Assembly (NCBI GenBank): GCA_021793155.1
Contig: JAJYTF010000024.1
Location: forward strand, 1 to 64,000
Length of the DNA stretch: 64,000 bases
DNA from: Pseudomonadota bacterium
Lineage (GTDB): Bacteria > Pseudomonadota > Alphaproteobacteria > Rhodospirillales > Magnetospirillaceae
Direction of reading: 5' to 3'
Shown: one piece after another, positions 1 through 8,980 of the stretch
Numbering within the stretch: the first letter of the stretch is position 1
How the letters are laid out: each line of letters begins with the position of its first letter
Made by a program: the position numbers and the translations under genes
The notes under the pieces: generated by a model
The model's input: the letters and a program-made list of their open reading frames with translations, nothing else
What the model was told of the DNA's origin: nothing
Database searches by the model: none

Positions 1-91
1 TCGGCGCTGTCGCTCACCGGCCGCCATTGAGGCGGCGGCCAAGGGGCGGAGGCCCCGCCCGGCGAGGGGCAAAAACCAATTGGACTTCATC

Positions 92-1321
92 ATGACTGCC
101 ATTTCGCCCCTTGCTCCTAAGACCTATGCCACTCTCGAACCACTGGCCGGGGTGCGTCTGGCGGCCCATGCTTGCGGGCTGCGCTACAAGGGGCGCAACG
201 ACCTGATGGTGGTCGAGCTTTCTCCCGGCACCGCGGTGGCCGGAGTGTTCACCCGCTCGCTCACCGCCTCGGCGCCGGTGCTGTGGTGCCGCGAGGCCCT
301 GGGCGGCGGCGGGGCACGTCTCCTGGTGGTCAATTCGGGCAACGCCAACGCCTTCACCGGTTCGGCCGGCGTCGCCTCGGTGCGGCGCACCGTCGAAGCT
401 GCGGCGAGACAGGTTGGCTGCGATCCGCGGCAGGTGTTCGTCGCCTCGACCGGGACCATCGGCGTGCCGTTGGACGACGGCAAGATCACCGGTTCGCTGT
501 CGGCCGCTCTGGCCAAGCTTTCGGACGATGCCTGGGCCGATGCGGCGCGGGCCATCATGACCACCGACACCTATCCCAAGACGGCGACGCGCACCGCGCG
601 CATCGGCGGCACCGAAGTCCGGATCAACGGCTTCTGCAAAGGCGCCGGGATGATTGCTCCCGACATGGCCACCATGCTGGCCTATGTCTTCACTGATGCC
701 GCCCTGCCGGCTGCGGTGCTGCAGGATCTGCTGGCCAAGGGGGCCGACAAGTCGTTCAACTCGATCACCGTCGACAGTGATACCTCGACCAGCGACACGC
801 TGATGCTGTTCGCCACGGGGCGGGCGGGCAATCCGGCGGTGGCCAAGCCTTCGGACCCGCTGCTCGGCGACTTCCGCCGCAAGCTCGACGCCTTGCTGCT
901 CGACCTCGCCCTGCAGGTGGTGAAGGACGGCGAAGGCGCCAGCAAGTTCGTGCAGATTTCCGTCGCCGGCGCGGCCAGCCGCCGTGCCGCCAAGCGCATC
1001 GCGCTGGCCATCGCCAATTCGCCGTTGGTCAAGACCGCGGTCGCCGGCGAGGATGCCAACTGGGGCCGCATCGTCATGGCGGTGGGCAAGGCCGGCGAGA
1101 AGGCGGACCGCGACCGTTTGTCCATCCGCATCGGCGGCGTCGAGGTTGCCCGTGACGGCCAGGTGGTACCGGGCTATGACGAGACACCGGTCACCGCCCA
1201 TATGAAGGGTACCGACATCCGGTTCGAGGTGGATGTTGGCGTCGGCCGCGGCCGTGCCACCGTGTGGACCTGCGACCTCACCCACGCCTATATCGACATC
1301 AATGGATCCTATCGAACCTGA
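92..1321 (+). CDS. argJ: Bifunctional ornithine acetyltransferase / N-acetylglutamate synthase
   Basis: ArgJ transfers the acetyl group from N-acetylornithine to glutamate (and in bifunctional forms uses acetyl-CoA), giving the cyclic arginine pathway in the cytoplasm. The 409-aa protein has the family length and the self-cleavage motif MATMLAYVF near residue 195, where the Thr becomes the N-terminal nucleophile of the beta chain. It also has the NSGNANAFTG stretch near residue 90 and a C-terminal DLTHAYIDINGSYRT typical of the family. I chose ATG 92 over the TTG at 80 in the same frame. The 3' end overlaps the next gene by 20 bp, suggesting translational coupling. The 91 bases before it carry no gene I can assign. 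Identification is secure. Confidence 0.96.
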   Translation: MTAISPLAPKTYATLEPLAGVRLAAHACGLRYKGRNDLMVVELSPGTAVAGVFTRSLTASAPVLWCREALGGGGARLLVVNSGNANAFTGSAGVASVRRTVEAAARQVGCDPRQVFVASTGTIGVPLDDGKITGSLSAALAKLSDDAWADAARAIMTTDTYPKTATRTARIGGTEVRINGFCKGAGMIAPDMATMLAYVFTDAALPAAVLQDLLAKGADKSFNSITVDSDTSTSDTLMLFATGRAGNPAVAKPSDPLLGDFRRKLDALLLDLALQVVKDGEGASKFVQISVAGAASRRAAKRIALAIANSPLVKTAVAGEDANWGRIVMAVGKAGEKADRDRLSIRIGGVEVARDGQVVPGYDETPVTAHMKGTDIRFEVDVGVGRGRATVWTCDLTHAYIDINGSYRT

Positions 1322-2291
1322 CGGCTGCCTTGCCGCCGAGCGAGGCTGGCGCGGCGGGCCCATCGACACGGCCAATCTGCGGCTGCGCCGGCTGATGCCG
1401 GCTGATGCCGACGAGGTCGCTCGCCTGCTCGACGATTGGGAGGTGGCGCGGCACACCACTAATCTGCCGTTCCCCTATAGCCATCAGGATGCCGAACGCT
1501 TCATCGGCAAGGTGGCCAGCGAAATGGCGGCCGGCCGTTCGGTGGTTTTCGCGGTCGAGGAGCGGCTGACCCGCCGCCTGGTCGGCTGCGTCGGTGCGAC
1601 CATCACCGATGGCAGCGCCGAGATCGGCTATTGGTTCGGCCAGGAACATTGGGGGCGGGGCTATGCCACCGAATCATTGCGCCGGGCGTTGCGTGTTCTG
1701 TTCGTCAATTTCGGCCTTGACCTCGTCTGGGCGTCCGTAGCGCCGGAGAACCTCGCCTCGCGCCGCGTCCTGGACAAGGCGGGGTTCGTCTTCGATCGGC
1801 GGCAGCCGGCGGAGATGCCGGCCCGCGGCACCACCGCCGACCTCGATTTCCTGGCGTTGCCGCGCCAGGCCTGGCAGGCCGCCATGGCGGCGCGGCCGAT
1901 GCTGCTGGTGGCGGCGGCCGCCCTGATCGACGTCGATGGGCGCGTGCTGCTGGCCCAGCGCCCCGCCGGCAAATCGATGGCCGGGCAGTGGGAGTTTCCC
2001 GGCGGCAAGCTGAAACCGGGGGAAACCCCCGAGGCCGCGCTGATGCGGGAACTGAACGAGGAATTGGGTATCGACGTCGGCCAATCCTGTCTGGCGCCGC
2101 TGGCTTTCGCGTCCCACGACTATGACCAGTTCCACCTGTTGATGCCGCTGTTCGCCTGCCGTCGCTGGCACGGCATGGTGATGGCGCGCGAAGGCCAAAA
2201 GCTGGCCTGGGTGGGGTCGCGCCGGCTGGCCGACTATGTCATGCCGCCGGCCGATCTGCCACTGGTGACCTTGCTCCGCGACTGGTTGTAG
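1302..2291 (+). CDS. GNAT acetyltransferase - Nudix (MutT-type) hydrolase fusion
   Basis: This is a 329-aa two-domain protein. Residues about 20-185 are a RimJ/RimL-like GNAT domain, with an acetyl-CoA-loop-like WGRGYATES and the C-terminal ENLASRRVLDKAGF that is conserved in that group. Residues about 195-329 are a MutT-type Nudix domain with a complete Nudix box: G-x5-E-x7-REL-x-EELGI beginning at GKLKPGE. By family, the Nudix half should hydrolyse oxidised nucleoside triphosphates such as 8-oxo-dGTP; the acetyl acceptor of the GNAT half cannot be read from sequence. The start is taken at ATG 1302, inside the end of argJ, because upstream codons in this frame lie deep within argJ. The reading frame between domains is uninterrupted. 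Confidence 0.88.
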   Translation: MDPIEPDGCLAAERGWRGGPIDTANLRLRRLMPADADEVARLLDDWEVARHTTNLPFPYSHQDAERFIGKVASEMAAGRSVVFAVEERLTRRLVGCVGATITDGSAEIGYWFGQEHWGRGYATESLRRALRVLFVNFGLDLVWASVAPENLASRRVLDKAGFVFDRRQPAEMPARGTTADLDFLALPRQAWQAAMAARPMLLVAAAALIDVDGRVLLAQRPAGKSMAGQWEFPGGKLKPGETPEAALMRELNEELGIDVGQSCLAPLAFASHDYDQFHLLMPLFACRRWHGMVMAREGQKLAWVGSRRLADYVMPPADLPLVTLLRDWL

Positions 2292-2356
2292 GAACAACCG
2301 TCTGTTATTACTGTGCGCTGACTACAGACGCTACTTGTGACGGGAGCATCGGAGAC

Positions 2357-3115
2357 ATGGTGAACGAAGTCAGCGCCGCTCTCATCGTCATCGGCAACGA
2401 GGTTCTGTCGGGGCGGACCCAGGACGCCAATCTGCAATACATCGCCCTGGGGCTGAACGAGGTCGGTGTTCGGCTTAAGGAAGTCCGGGTGGTGACCGAC
2501 GAGGAAGATGCCATCGTCGCGGCGGTGAACGCGCTGCGCGCCACCTACAACTACGTCTTCACCACCGGGGGCATCGGCCCCACTCATGACGATATCACGG
2601 CCGAGTCGGTGGCCAAGGCGTTCGGCGTGCCGCTGCGCCGCGACCCCAGGGCGGTGGAACGGCTGTTACGCCAAATCAAGCCGGAAAACCTCAACGAGGC
2701 GCGGTTGCGCATGGCCAATATCCCCGATGGTGCCGACCTGATCGACAATCCGGTCAGCCATGCGCCGGGCTTTCACATCGGCAACGTCTATGTGATGGCC
2801 GGCATTCCGCGAATCATGCAGGCCATGTTCGAGGGCGTGCGGCATAGCCTGATCGGCGGGTCTCGTCTTCTGTCCAAGAGCGTCACCATCTATATCGGGG
2901 AAGGGACTATCGCCACCGGTCTTGCCGAGATCCAGCACCGACGGCCCGATGTGGAAATAGGCAGTTACCCGTTCAACCGTGGGGGGATATTTGGTACGGT
3001 GATCGTCGTCCGCGGGACCGATGCGGCGACGGTCGAGGCCGCCATCGCCGAGGTGGCCGAAATGGCCGAAGGGCACGGGGCGACTGTCGAGGTGGAGGCG
3101 CCGCCACCCCGGTGA
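2357..3115 (+). CDS. CinA N-terminal-type / molybdopterin-binding domain protein
   Basis: A 252-aa cytoplasmic protein with a MoCF-biosynthesis/CinA-N fold. Residues 5-30 read ALIVIGNEVLSGRTQDANLQ, and near residue 70 comes TTGGIGPTHDDITAESVAKA, both hallmark stretches of the domain. It stops before the C-terminal PncC (nicotinamide nucleotide amidase) domain of full CinA, so it belongs to the short single-domain group. Related proteins act as nucleotide or ADP-ribose pyrophosphatases, but the substrate here is unknown. The 65-bp gap before it holds an inverted repeat, CGTCTGT (2299-2305) against ACAGACG (2324-2330), which could be a weak terminator or an operator. The start is ATG 2357. Confidence 0.85.
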   Translation: MVNEVSAALIVIGNEVLSGRTQDANLQYIALGLNEVGVRLKEVRVVTDEEDAIVAAVNALRATYNYVFTTGGIGPTHDDITAESVAKAFGVPLRRDPRAVERLLRQIKPENLNEARLRMANIPDGADLIDNPVSHAPGFHIGNVYVMAGIPRIMQAMFEGVRHSLIGGSRLLSKSVTIYIGEGTIATGLAEIQHRRPDVEIGSYPFNRGGIFGTVIVVRGTDAATVEAAIAEVAEMAEGHGATVEVEAPPPR

Positions 3116-3146
3116 TGCGGCACGTGGACGGGAAGGAGGGCAGTCA

Positions 3147-3395
3147 ATGACGTTGCAGCGCCATGAACGGGACGTACTGGGGTTCCTGGCCCGCCACCTG
3201 ATCGTCGGAGTGGTCGGCGGCCTGCTGTTCGGCGGACTGATGATCTACTTCGATATCGCCCACCTGCGCACCCTGGCAACCGAATCCAACGACGGCATCC
3301 TGACGCTGGCGCTGTTCTTCTTCGGCCTGATCGTCACCTTCGGCAGCCTGGGCATGGGCGTCGGCATCATGAGCCAAGCCCAGGACGAGAACTGA
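3147..3395 (+). CDS. Small two-TM membrane protein
   Basis: An 82-aa protein with two predicted transmembrane helices (about residues 15-36 and 50-75), ending in a short charged tail QAQDEN. The start at ATG 3147 is fixed by the strong ribosome site GGAAGGAGG, seven to eight bases upstream; the same open frame extends further 5' into the preceding gene, which is not needed. It follows the CinA-like gene by 31 bp in the same direction and probably shares its transcript. I do not recognise a family or function. Confidence 0.7.
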   Translation: MTLQRHERDVLGFLARHLIVGVVGGLLFGGLMIYFDIAHLRTLATESNDGILTLALFFFGLIVTFGSLGMGVGIMSQAQDEN

Positions 3396-3471
3396 GTCGC
3401 CTATTCCCGCCACTTGCAGGAGCCGGCGGGGCGGGCTAACGTCGCGCCCGCGACATCGCTCCGCCACCATC

Positions 3472-3556
3472 GCCCGCTTGATGGAATTGGTAGACATAAC
3501 GGACTTAAAATCCGTAGGCTTCGGCCGTGCCGGTTCGAGTCCGGCAGCGGGCACCA
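3472..3556 (+). tRNA. tRNA-Leu (anticodon UAA)
   Basis: The acceptor stem GCCCGCT (3472-3478) pairs with AGCGGGC (3546-3552), followed by an encoded CCA end. The anticodon stem is ACGGA/TCCGT around a seven-base loop CTTAAAA with anticodon TAA at 3506-3508, and a long variable arm (AGGCTTCGGCCGT) marks a class II tRNA. The T arm GCCGGTTCGAGTCCGGC is canonical. This gene is the integration site of the element that follows: its 3' portion from the anticodon stem onward is repeated at 21047-21102, so the tRNA stays intact after insertion. Confidence 0.97.
3501..3556 (+). repeat. attL: tRNA-Leu 3' part, left attachment site
   Basis: These 56 bases are identical to 21047-21102 and differ immediately outside on both sides (AC before and T after here; GG before and A after at the right). 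The repeat begins inside the anticodon stem and ends at the CCA. That is the usual arrangement for tyrosine integrases that cross over in or near the anticodon loop of a tRNA gene. Confidence 0.92.
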
Positions 3557-3624
3557 TAAGAAAAACAATGCGTTATGACGATGTGCCTGTCGTCAGTTTG
3601 GCTGGCGACGGGCTGACGTGTCTT

Positions 3625-3647
3625 TTTATCCCACATTTATCCCACAT
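3625..3647. promoter_or_regulatory. Direct repeats near attL, likely integrase arm-type sites
   Basis: Two copies of TTTATCCCACAT overlap by one base (3625-3636 and 3636-3647), an 11-bp period. Closely similar ATCCCACTT repeats with the same period lie just inside the right end at 20911-20930. Lambda-type integrases bind such arm sites near both att cores, so this is the natural reading. The rest of 3557-3864 shows no gene. Confidence 0.6.
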
Positions 3648-3864
3648 TTCTGGACGACGATGGTGGTGGTGGCCCCTTCATTGGGGACGCGCGAAAGGCA
3701 ATGCCCGGTAATTCCCAAGAGTTCCCGACAAATAATTGCTTCTCTTTCAAGGTAATTGTATGGCCTGAAAGGGCCCGTCAATCCTTTTGCTCTCAAGAAT
3801 AGATCGTCGATATTCTCGGTGTCTGTAAACGTGAGGCACGCACAGACACAGTGAGGAACCGAAA

Positions 3865-4176
3865 ATGTCGCCATCTGAGCAAGTGGATGACGTGATTGAA
3901 AGAATGCGCAAGGAATGTCCACCGATTTTTACTGGACCGTCACTGACGGAGCGGAGCGGCGGGGTGTTCAACTGGGGAACCATCCAGAACAGGCGCTCGG
4001 CCGGTAAGACGGATCCCACGAAGAAGATCCCTGACGAGTGCTTCCGATACATGGGGAAGCGGGTGCTGGTGGTGCGTGACCCCTTCCTCGACTGGGCGGC
4101 AACCACGTTATCCGTGTCACCGATTTCGACTTCGGGCAGCCCGCCCCGCCCGGCGCGCAAGATGGCCGCTGCCTGA
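3865..4176 (+). CDS. Small AlpA/excisionase-like DNA-binding protein
   Basis: A 103-aa protein, first gene inside the left end of the element. Residues about 22-70 follow the winged-helix pattern of MerR/AlpA-type excisionases: a helix pair around GGVFNWGTIQNRRSAG, then KIPDECFRYMGKRVLVVRD with the strand-turn-strand (GKRVLVV) that forms the wing, then FLDWAA. The same layout is seen in the protein at 14596. The ribosome site GAGGAAC lies six bases upstream of ATG 3865. By position and fold it may control excision or early transcription. No enzymatic motif is visible. The family call is by pattern and moderate. Confidence 0.6.
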   Translation: MSPSEQVDDVIERMRKECPPIFTGPSLTERSGGVFNWGTIQNRRSAGKTDPTKKIPDECFRYMGKRVLVVRDPFLDWAATTLSVSPISTSGSPPRPARKMAAA

Positions 4177-4251
4177 GCCGCTTTCGGAAACGATTGCGGC
4201 GGCACCAGTGGGAGAGCCGGTAGCCGCCGCCGTTAGAGGATCATCTGCACA

Positions 4252-4590
4252 ATGACCAGCTATAGATTCACGACGCCCGCCGGCGGCGTCATCCGTCGCG
4301 CCCCCCATTATCGCCGGATCGTGACTCCGCAGGTGTGGCACTCCGCAATGGCGGCCCTGATTGGCGTCTGGGAAGCAGCCAATAAGCGGTGGGGTTGGCC
4401 GGCCATGTCGCCTCACGCTCGCTTCCAACTTGAGCTCTACGCCGCGCATATCCTCGCCATCATCGAGGCGGAACCCGCTCGTGCATGGCGTCTGCTCGTC
4501 GAGCAAAGTACAGACCTCGAAATTGCATTCGTCAGCTTGTTCGACCCTCGCCGGTTCCACCATCTCCCCCGAAATCGTCGCCGCTGGTAG
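4252..4590 (+). CDS. Hypothetical element protein upstream of replication gene
   Basis: A 112-aa protein rich in Trp, Arg and Ala with no motif I recognise; its middle (WHSAMAALIGVWEAANKRWG) is probably helical. It has a GAGGATC ribosome site about ten bases upstream of ATG 4252. It ends with TAG at 4588-4590, eight bases before the likely GTG start of the replication protein, which supports both it being real and the start chosen for the next gene. Confidence 0.6.
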   Translation: MTSYRFTTPAGGVIRRAPHYRRIVTPQVWHSAMAALIGVWEAANKRWGWPAMSPHARFQLELYAAHILAIIEAEPARAWRLLVEQSTDLEIAFVSLFDPRRFHHLPRNRRRW

Positions 4591-4598
4591 GTGTCGTC

Positions 4599-7500
4599 GT
4601 GGACATTGGCGAACTCGCCGCCATCCTTCGCCAGCGACCGGCGGAGGTTGCAGAGGCACTGCTTGGCAAGCCGACAGTCCGCACCCGGCGAGAATGGCGC
4701 TGGGGGAGGAAGGGCTCGCTCAGCGTCGTCGTCGGCGGTCCGAAGGCGGGTAGTTGGTTCTCGCACGAGGACGGTATCGGCGGCGATATGCTGGCGCTGG
4801 TTGAGCGCGAACTGGGCCGTGACCGCGGCCTCGAGTGGGCGCGGCGGCGCTTCGTTGGCGCCGATCCGTCGCCCGTCCCGATCCAGCGTAGGGACAAGCC
4901 AGAGCTAGAGGTCGACGCTGAGGCCATCAAGCGGCAGGGACGCGCGAGCGACCTTGCCGCGAAGTCGGTGCCAATCTCTGGAACCCCAGGCGAGTTTTAT
5001 TTGCGTAACCGCGGCATCAATCCCGGCACTTGGCCGGATTGCATTCGCTGGCGCCATCGCACATGGGGAGGTATTGGGCCTGACGGCCAGCACATCGCAG
5101 GCGGCGCAGTGGTGGTGGTCGCCACCGATTCCGCCAGCAAGGTCAAGGCGACGCAATCCATCCACGTCACTGCTGAGGGACAGAAGGCGCCGGCAGATCT
5201 TTGCCACGGTGTAGTCAAGCGCACTGCGGGCACTCTGTCCGGTGCCGCAGTTCGCCTGCCAGGCGCCACGCCCATCATTTTGGCCGAGGGGCCAGAAACT
5301 GCTCTGTCCATCTGGTACGCCACCGGCCGCGAAACATGGGCTGTGCTGGGTGTGTCGAATTTCGCGAGCGCCGATATCCCGTCTGGTGACACGGTAGTGA
5401 TTGCGAAGGATGCCGATCAGCCCGGAGCAGCGAGTCACCATGCCATCGATCGCGCGGCCGAAGCGCTGGGCGGTCGCGGCGTAAAGGTGCTGGTCGCGAA
5501 GCCGGTTTTAGCGGGGTTCGACAAAGCGGATTTCAACGACGTGCTGTTGGCCGAGGGTCAGGCCGCCGTAGTCGCGATGATCGAGGCTGCCCTACCGTGG
5601 GAAGCTCCAGCCGGCGACGCATGTCTTCCTTACTTTGATGGCGCCCGGCTGCTGGCGGATGAGGCTGCGGCTTTGCTGCTCTCGACCTTCACGGATTTCC
5701 TTCAGCGTGCGGATCGGGCCTTGAGAATGCGGGAGGAAATCAACGCTGCAGTCCTTGCGGCAGAGGAAGACTCCGATCGGATGGCCGACATGGTGATCGC
5801 TGCCGGCGGACACGGGGCTAATCCGAGGGCGAGGTATCGGGAGATCTGTGCCGCTGCAAAGCTCCGCGCGAAGGCGGACCCGACAAAGGATGAGCTTGAG
5901 GGCGTCGACGATCGCGTGCGCCGCGTCTTGGGCCGCCGGTCAGCCCGCGAGGCTGAAGGCGAGGTGCGCCGCCGATGGGCGACCAGCAACGAAGGCTATC
6001 CCTTCCCACCGCGCCTGGAAGTAAAGGCAACGGCGGGCTTAGGGAAGACTTCGAACCTGGGAGTCCTGCTCAACTCCGACACCAAATGGCTGGAGGGGCG
6101 TAGAACGCACCTGTTCGCCGATCGCCACGCCCTGATCGACAAGCTCTGCGAAGCGTATCCTACCGCTAGGGTTATCAAGGGCCGCGCTCAGCATAACGCC
6201 GACGGCAGCCGCATGTGCAAGCGCTGGCGGGCGGCCGACGCAATCCGGCATGGCTTTCTGCGGGTGCTGGGCAACCTTTGCGATAACGGGTATACCCGCT
6301 GCCCCCATTATGCCGAATGTCCGTGGATCGCTCAGTGGCAGGATCACCGGCCGGGCATCGTCATCATGCCGTCCTCGTATCTGGCAATCCACAAACCATG
6401 CGGCTTCCCGCCCCCGGACCTGGCTGTAGTGGATGAGTCGGCGATCGGCGCGCTGGTATTGGAGCCGTTTTCCGTCTCCCCGGCGAATATTCGGCAATCA
6501 CGCCTCATTGGCGGCTTGGGCGCCAGCGTGCAGCACCGCAAGACCGGATTGGCCGTCCTTGAAGCCTTGGAGCAGCCTGGCAGCGAGCTTCGGGCGTTGC
6601 GCGAGAGGGGGATTACAGCCGACGCCGTGAGAGGTGCAGCGAAGTGGCTGACCGAGGCGGCCGGCGGTGGCCCAGCAATTTCACCGACCATGGCCGACGC
6701 CGAAATCATCCGGCGCATGGACAACTGGCGCGCGGCCGAACTGCACAAAATCGCCGTGATGTTCGAGGCTCTGGCAGACGAGATTGGTCTGCAACGCGAA
6801 GGGGCCCACGGTGTCGCCATGCGGCCAACGAAAGTCTACGTGGGGAAAGCCGGGGCGACTGCGGAAATTCAGGATCGGATTCATGTGTTCCGCGCGGCTA
6901 CGGCGGTTTTGCCGGCCGAGGGCGCTCTCCTGTTGCTGGATGCCGATGCCAATAAGCTAGTGAATGAGCGGCTTTTCGGGGGGATGCTCGAGTCAGTCGA
7001 GATTCGTGCCCGCCGTAATTCGGAGGTGATACAGGTCATGTCGACCAAACTGACCGAAACCGAGCTGACCGCGCAAAGTGAGACGGGGGAGCGGAAGCGC
7101 CGGCAACTTCGCGATCTGTTCGCGCGCGAGGCCAGGGGCGGGAAGAAGGTGCTCGTCGTTACCTATCTTGACCTGAGGTGCGAGCTGACCGGCGAAAATC
7201 GCGGCGACAAACTTCCGGTCTCGTGCCGTTACGGCGACGTGGATATCGCCCATTTCGGCAATGTGCGCGGCTATGACGACTTCAAGTCATACGACACCGT
7301 CATCGTGGTTGGGCGCTTCCAGGCGCCGCCGCAAGCTTATGAGGATATCGCCAGGGCCATCTATGCTGCCGATCCAGAACCGCTGAAATTTCTCGGTGGC
7401 GATGCCGGTAGCGGCGGGTGGAAGAAAGAGCGCCGCGGCTATGCGGTGAAATCTGGCGCCGCTTCAGTCGACGTCGACGTCCATCCGGATCCGCGCGTCC

Positions 7501-8297
7501 AGGCGCTAGTTGAGATCGGCCGGGAGGCTGAGACGGCGCAAGCTATAGACCGTTTGCGGCTCGTCTTTCGGGACTTCCCCGGTCGGGTTCTCCTGCTTTC
7601 GAGTTTGGTTGTCGACGTAGAGGTGGACAAGCTGGCCACATGGGCCGAGATCGCGGCCGGTGATGATCCGATCGAGGTTGCCCTCGATAGGCAGGACGGC
7701 ATCTTGCCGCTATCGGCCGCCTGGCTGCACGGGACCATGCCGGACATCTTCACCTCAGAACGATCGGCCGAGCGCGCTGCCGCCGAAGTGATAAACCGCC
7801 AAAAGCGCAATAAAGAATCCTATATTGCGGATCTGGCGGTTTATCGACTCCAAGGGCAGCGCAAGCCGTCCAAAGCGCTTGTCACCGGGGACATGCGAGA
7901 AATCGCCGGTCGGTTGGCCGCGAAACGGAAATCCTGGATCGCTTCCATGGAGGTCGGCGACGAATTTTTCGCGTGGGACATCTCTCCGTACCCGGCGCGC
8001 CTGGGCCCAATGACGGCAGAAGAGTCGCAACGTTTCGGTGAGGCCTGGCAGAACGGCACTATGTTGGAGTTCTCGCGCTGGTTCCGGTCGCCGCGACCGG
8101 CCAATGTTGTGATCGATCGGGAGGGCCGGCGGTGGTTCGGTCGTCCTGGGAGGGCGTCGGAATTCGCCCCTGAGACAATGCGGGTCGCTGACGCCGATCC
8201 AGGTGTGGACATCTCGGCCTGGCCGTGGCCGAAGGCGTCGGCCACGGTGGCAACGCCGGTGGTGGAGTTCGTGATCGGTGAGCGGCCGGTGGCGTGA
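4599..8297 (+). CDS. Toprim-domain primase / P-loop helicase-like replication protein
   Basis: A 1,232-aa protein, the largest in the element. Residues about 40-70 (SVVVGGPKAGSWFSHEDG) look like the N-terminal part of phage/plasmid Toprim primases. A Toprim core follows, with the catalytic-type ILAEGPETALSI near 227 and VVIAKDADQPG near 265. A Walker A motif ATAGLGKTS lies near 477 and a Walker B-like LAVVDES near 607. The C-terminal half is unassigned. I infer a primase-helicase acting in replication of the excised element. The longer frame opens at 4485 inside the previous gene; I prefer GTG 4599 because it follows GGTAGG at good spacing and directly follows the previous stop. Confidence 0.75.
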   Translation: MDIGELAAILRQRPAEVAEALLGKPTVRTRREWRWGRKGSLSVVVGGPKAGSWFSHEDGIGGDMLALVERELGRDRGLEWARRRFVGADPSPVPIQRRDKPELEVDAEAIKRQGRASDLAAKSVPISGTPGEFYLRNRGINPGTWPDCIRWRHRTWGGIGPDGQHIAGGAVVVVATDSASKVKATQSIHVTAEGQKAPADLCHGVVKRTAGTLSGAAVRLPGATPIILAEGPETALSIWYATGRETWAVLGVSNFASADIPSGDTVVIAKDADQPGAASHHAIDRAAEALGGRGVKVLVAKPVLAGFDKADFNDVLLAEGQAAVVAMIEAALPWEAPAGDACLPYFDGARLLADEAAALLLSTFTDFLQRADRALRMREEINAAVLAAEEDSDRMADMVIAAGGHGANPRARYREICAAAKLRAKADPTKDELEGVDDRVRRVLGRRSAREAEGEVRRRWATSNEGYPFPPRLEVKATAGLGKTSNLGVLLNSDTKWLEGRRTHLFADRHALIDKLCEAYPTARVIKGRAQHNADGSRMCKRWRAADAIRHGFLRVLGNLCDNGYTRCPHYAECPWIAQWQDHRPGIVIMPSSYLAIHKPCGFPPPDLAVVDESAIGALVLEPFSVSPANIRQSRLIGGLGASVQHRKTGLAVLEALEQPGSELRALRERGITADAVRGAAKWLTEAAGGGPAISPTMADAEIIRRMDNWRAAELHKIAVMFEALADEIGLQREGAHGVAMRPTKVYVGKAGATAEIQDRIHVFRAATAVLPAEGALLLLDADANKLVNERLFGGMLESVEIRARRNSEVIQVMSTKLTETELTAQSETGERKRRQLRDLFAREARGGKKVLVVTYLDLRCELTGENRGDKLPVSCRYGDVDIAHFGNVRGYDDFKSYDTVIVVGRFQAPPQAYEDIARAIYAADPEPLKFLGGDAGSGGWKKERRGYAVKSGAASVDVDVHPDPRVQALVEIGREAETAQAIDRLRLVFRDFPGRVLLLSSLVVDVEVDKLATWAEIAAGDDPIEVALDRQDGILPLSAAWLHGTMPDIFTSERSAERAAAEVINRQKRNKESYIADLAVYRLQGQRKPSKALVTGDMREIAGRLAAKRKSWIASMEVGDEFFAWDISPYPARLGPMTAEESQRFGEAWQNGTMLEFSRWFRSPRPANVVIDREGRRWFGRPGRASEFAPETMRVADADPGVDISAWPWPKASATVATPVVEFVIGERPVA

Positions 8298-8356
8298 TCG
8301 CCGGCGTGACGGTCTCCTATCGGTTGAACTTGGTCATTTCCGATAGGAGCGCGAAA

Positions 8357-8980
8357 GTGGCAGATTCTGACACCAAAGCCGAAGTTCTGGCCGCCATTGA
8401 GGCGCATCTGGCGGCGGAGGGGCCTCAGAACTGGGGCGTGGTGCGCGGTCGATACCCGCAGATTCCTGAACCGACTTGGTGGCGATGGGTCCGCTCAGTC
8501 AAAGAGGCGATCTCTACCAAGGCCGCTCTCGATGAGGTGCGAAAGCGCTATCAGGAAGAGCTCGATGCCACATCCCAGGATGATAGTTTGGCCGCTATCA
8601 AAGAAAACCTACCGGCCGCTCCGTCGCCGGATTTCCTGGCGAAGAATGGCAAGAAGGGCATCGAACGTCTGAACCTGCTGGCCGTGATCGAAGGGCTGCT
8701 CGAGGACGCCAATAAAATGCGGGCGTACTCCGTCAAGGAGAACGACGACATCAAGAACCCGGTCTGGTTCGACCGATCGATGGAGCGCCGCGAGCGTTTC
8801 GTCAACACCGCCATCAACGCGATGCGGGAGGTCTGGGAACTCCGGCGCATCGAGCAGATGTTCGACATCCTGGTCGAGGAAGTGGCCGCCGAATCCAAGG
8901 AGGCCGCATTCCGAATCATGAAGCGTTTCCAGGCAGCAAATGAGCAATACGGCTTTGCCTTCAACGCGGGGACGGTGTGA
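8357..8980 (+). CDS. Hypothetical element protein, mostly helical
   Basis: A 207-aa acidic, mostly helical protein with an N-terminal stretch (WGVVRGRYPQIPEPTWWRWV) that reads like a DNA-binding helix-turn-helix. Later there is a long charged helix region rich in Glu, Arg and Lys. Two starts compete: GTG 8294, which overlaps the replication gene stop by 4 bp, and GTG 8357, which has TAGGAGCG eight bases upstream and is my choice. It sits between the replication protein and a small gene that overlaps it by one base (TGATG type). A small-terminase-like or replication-accessory role is possible but unsupported. Confidence 0.6.
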   Translation: MADSDTKAEVLAAIEAHLAAEGPQNWGVVRGRYPQIPEPTWWRWVRSVKEAISTKAALDEVRKRYQEELDATSQDDSLAAIKENLPAAPSPDFLAKNGKKGIERLNLLAVIEGLLEDANKMRAYSVKENDDIKNPVWFDRSMERRERFVNTAINAMREVWELRRIEQMFDILVEEVAAESKEAAFRIMKRFQAANEQYGFAFNAGTV

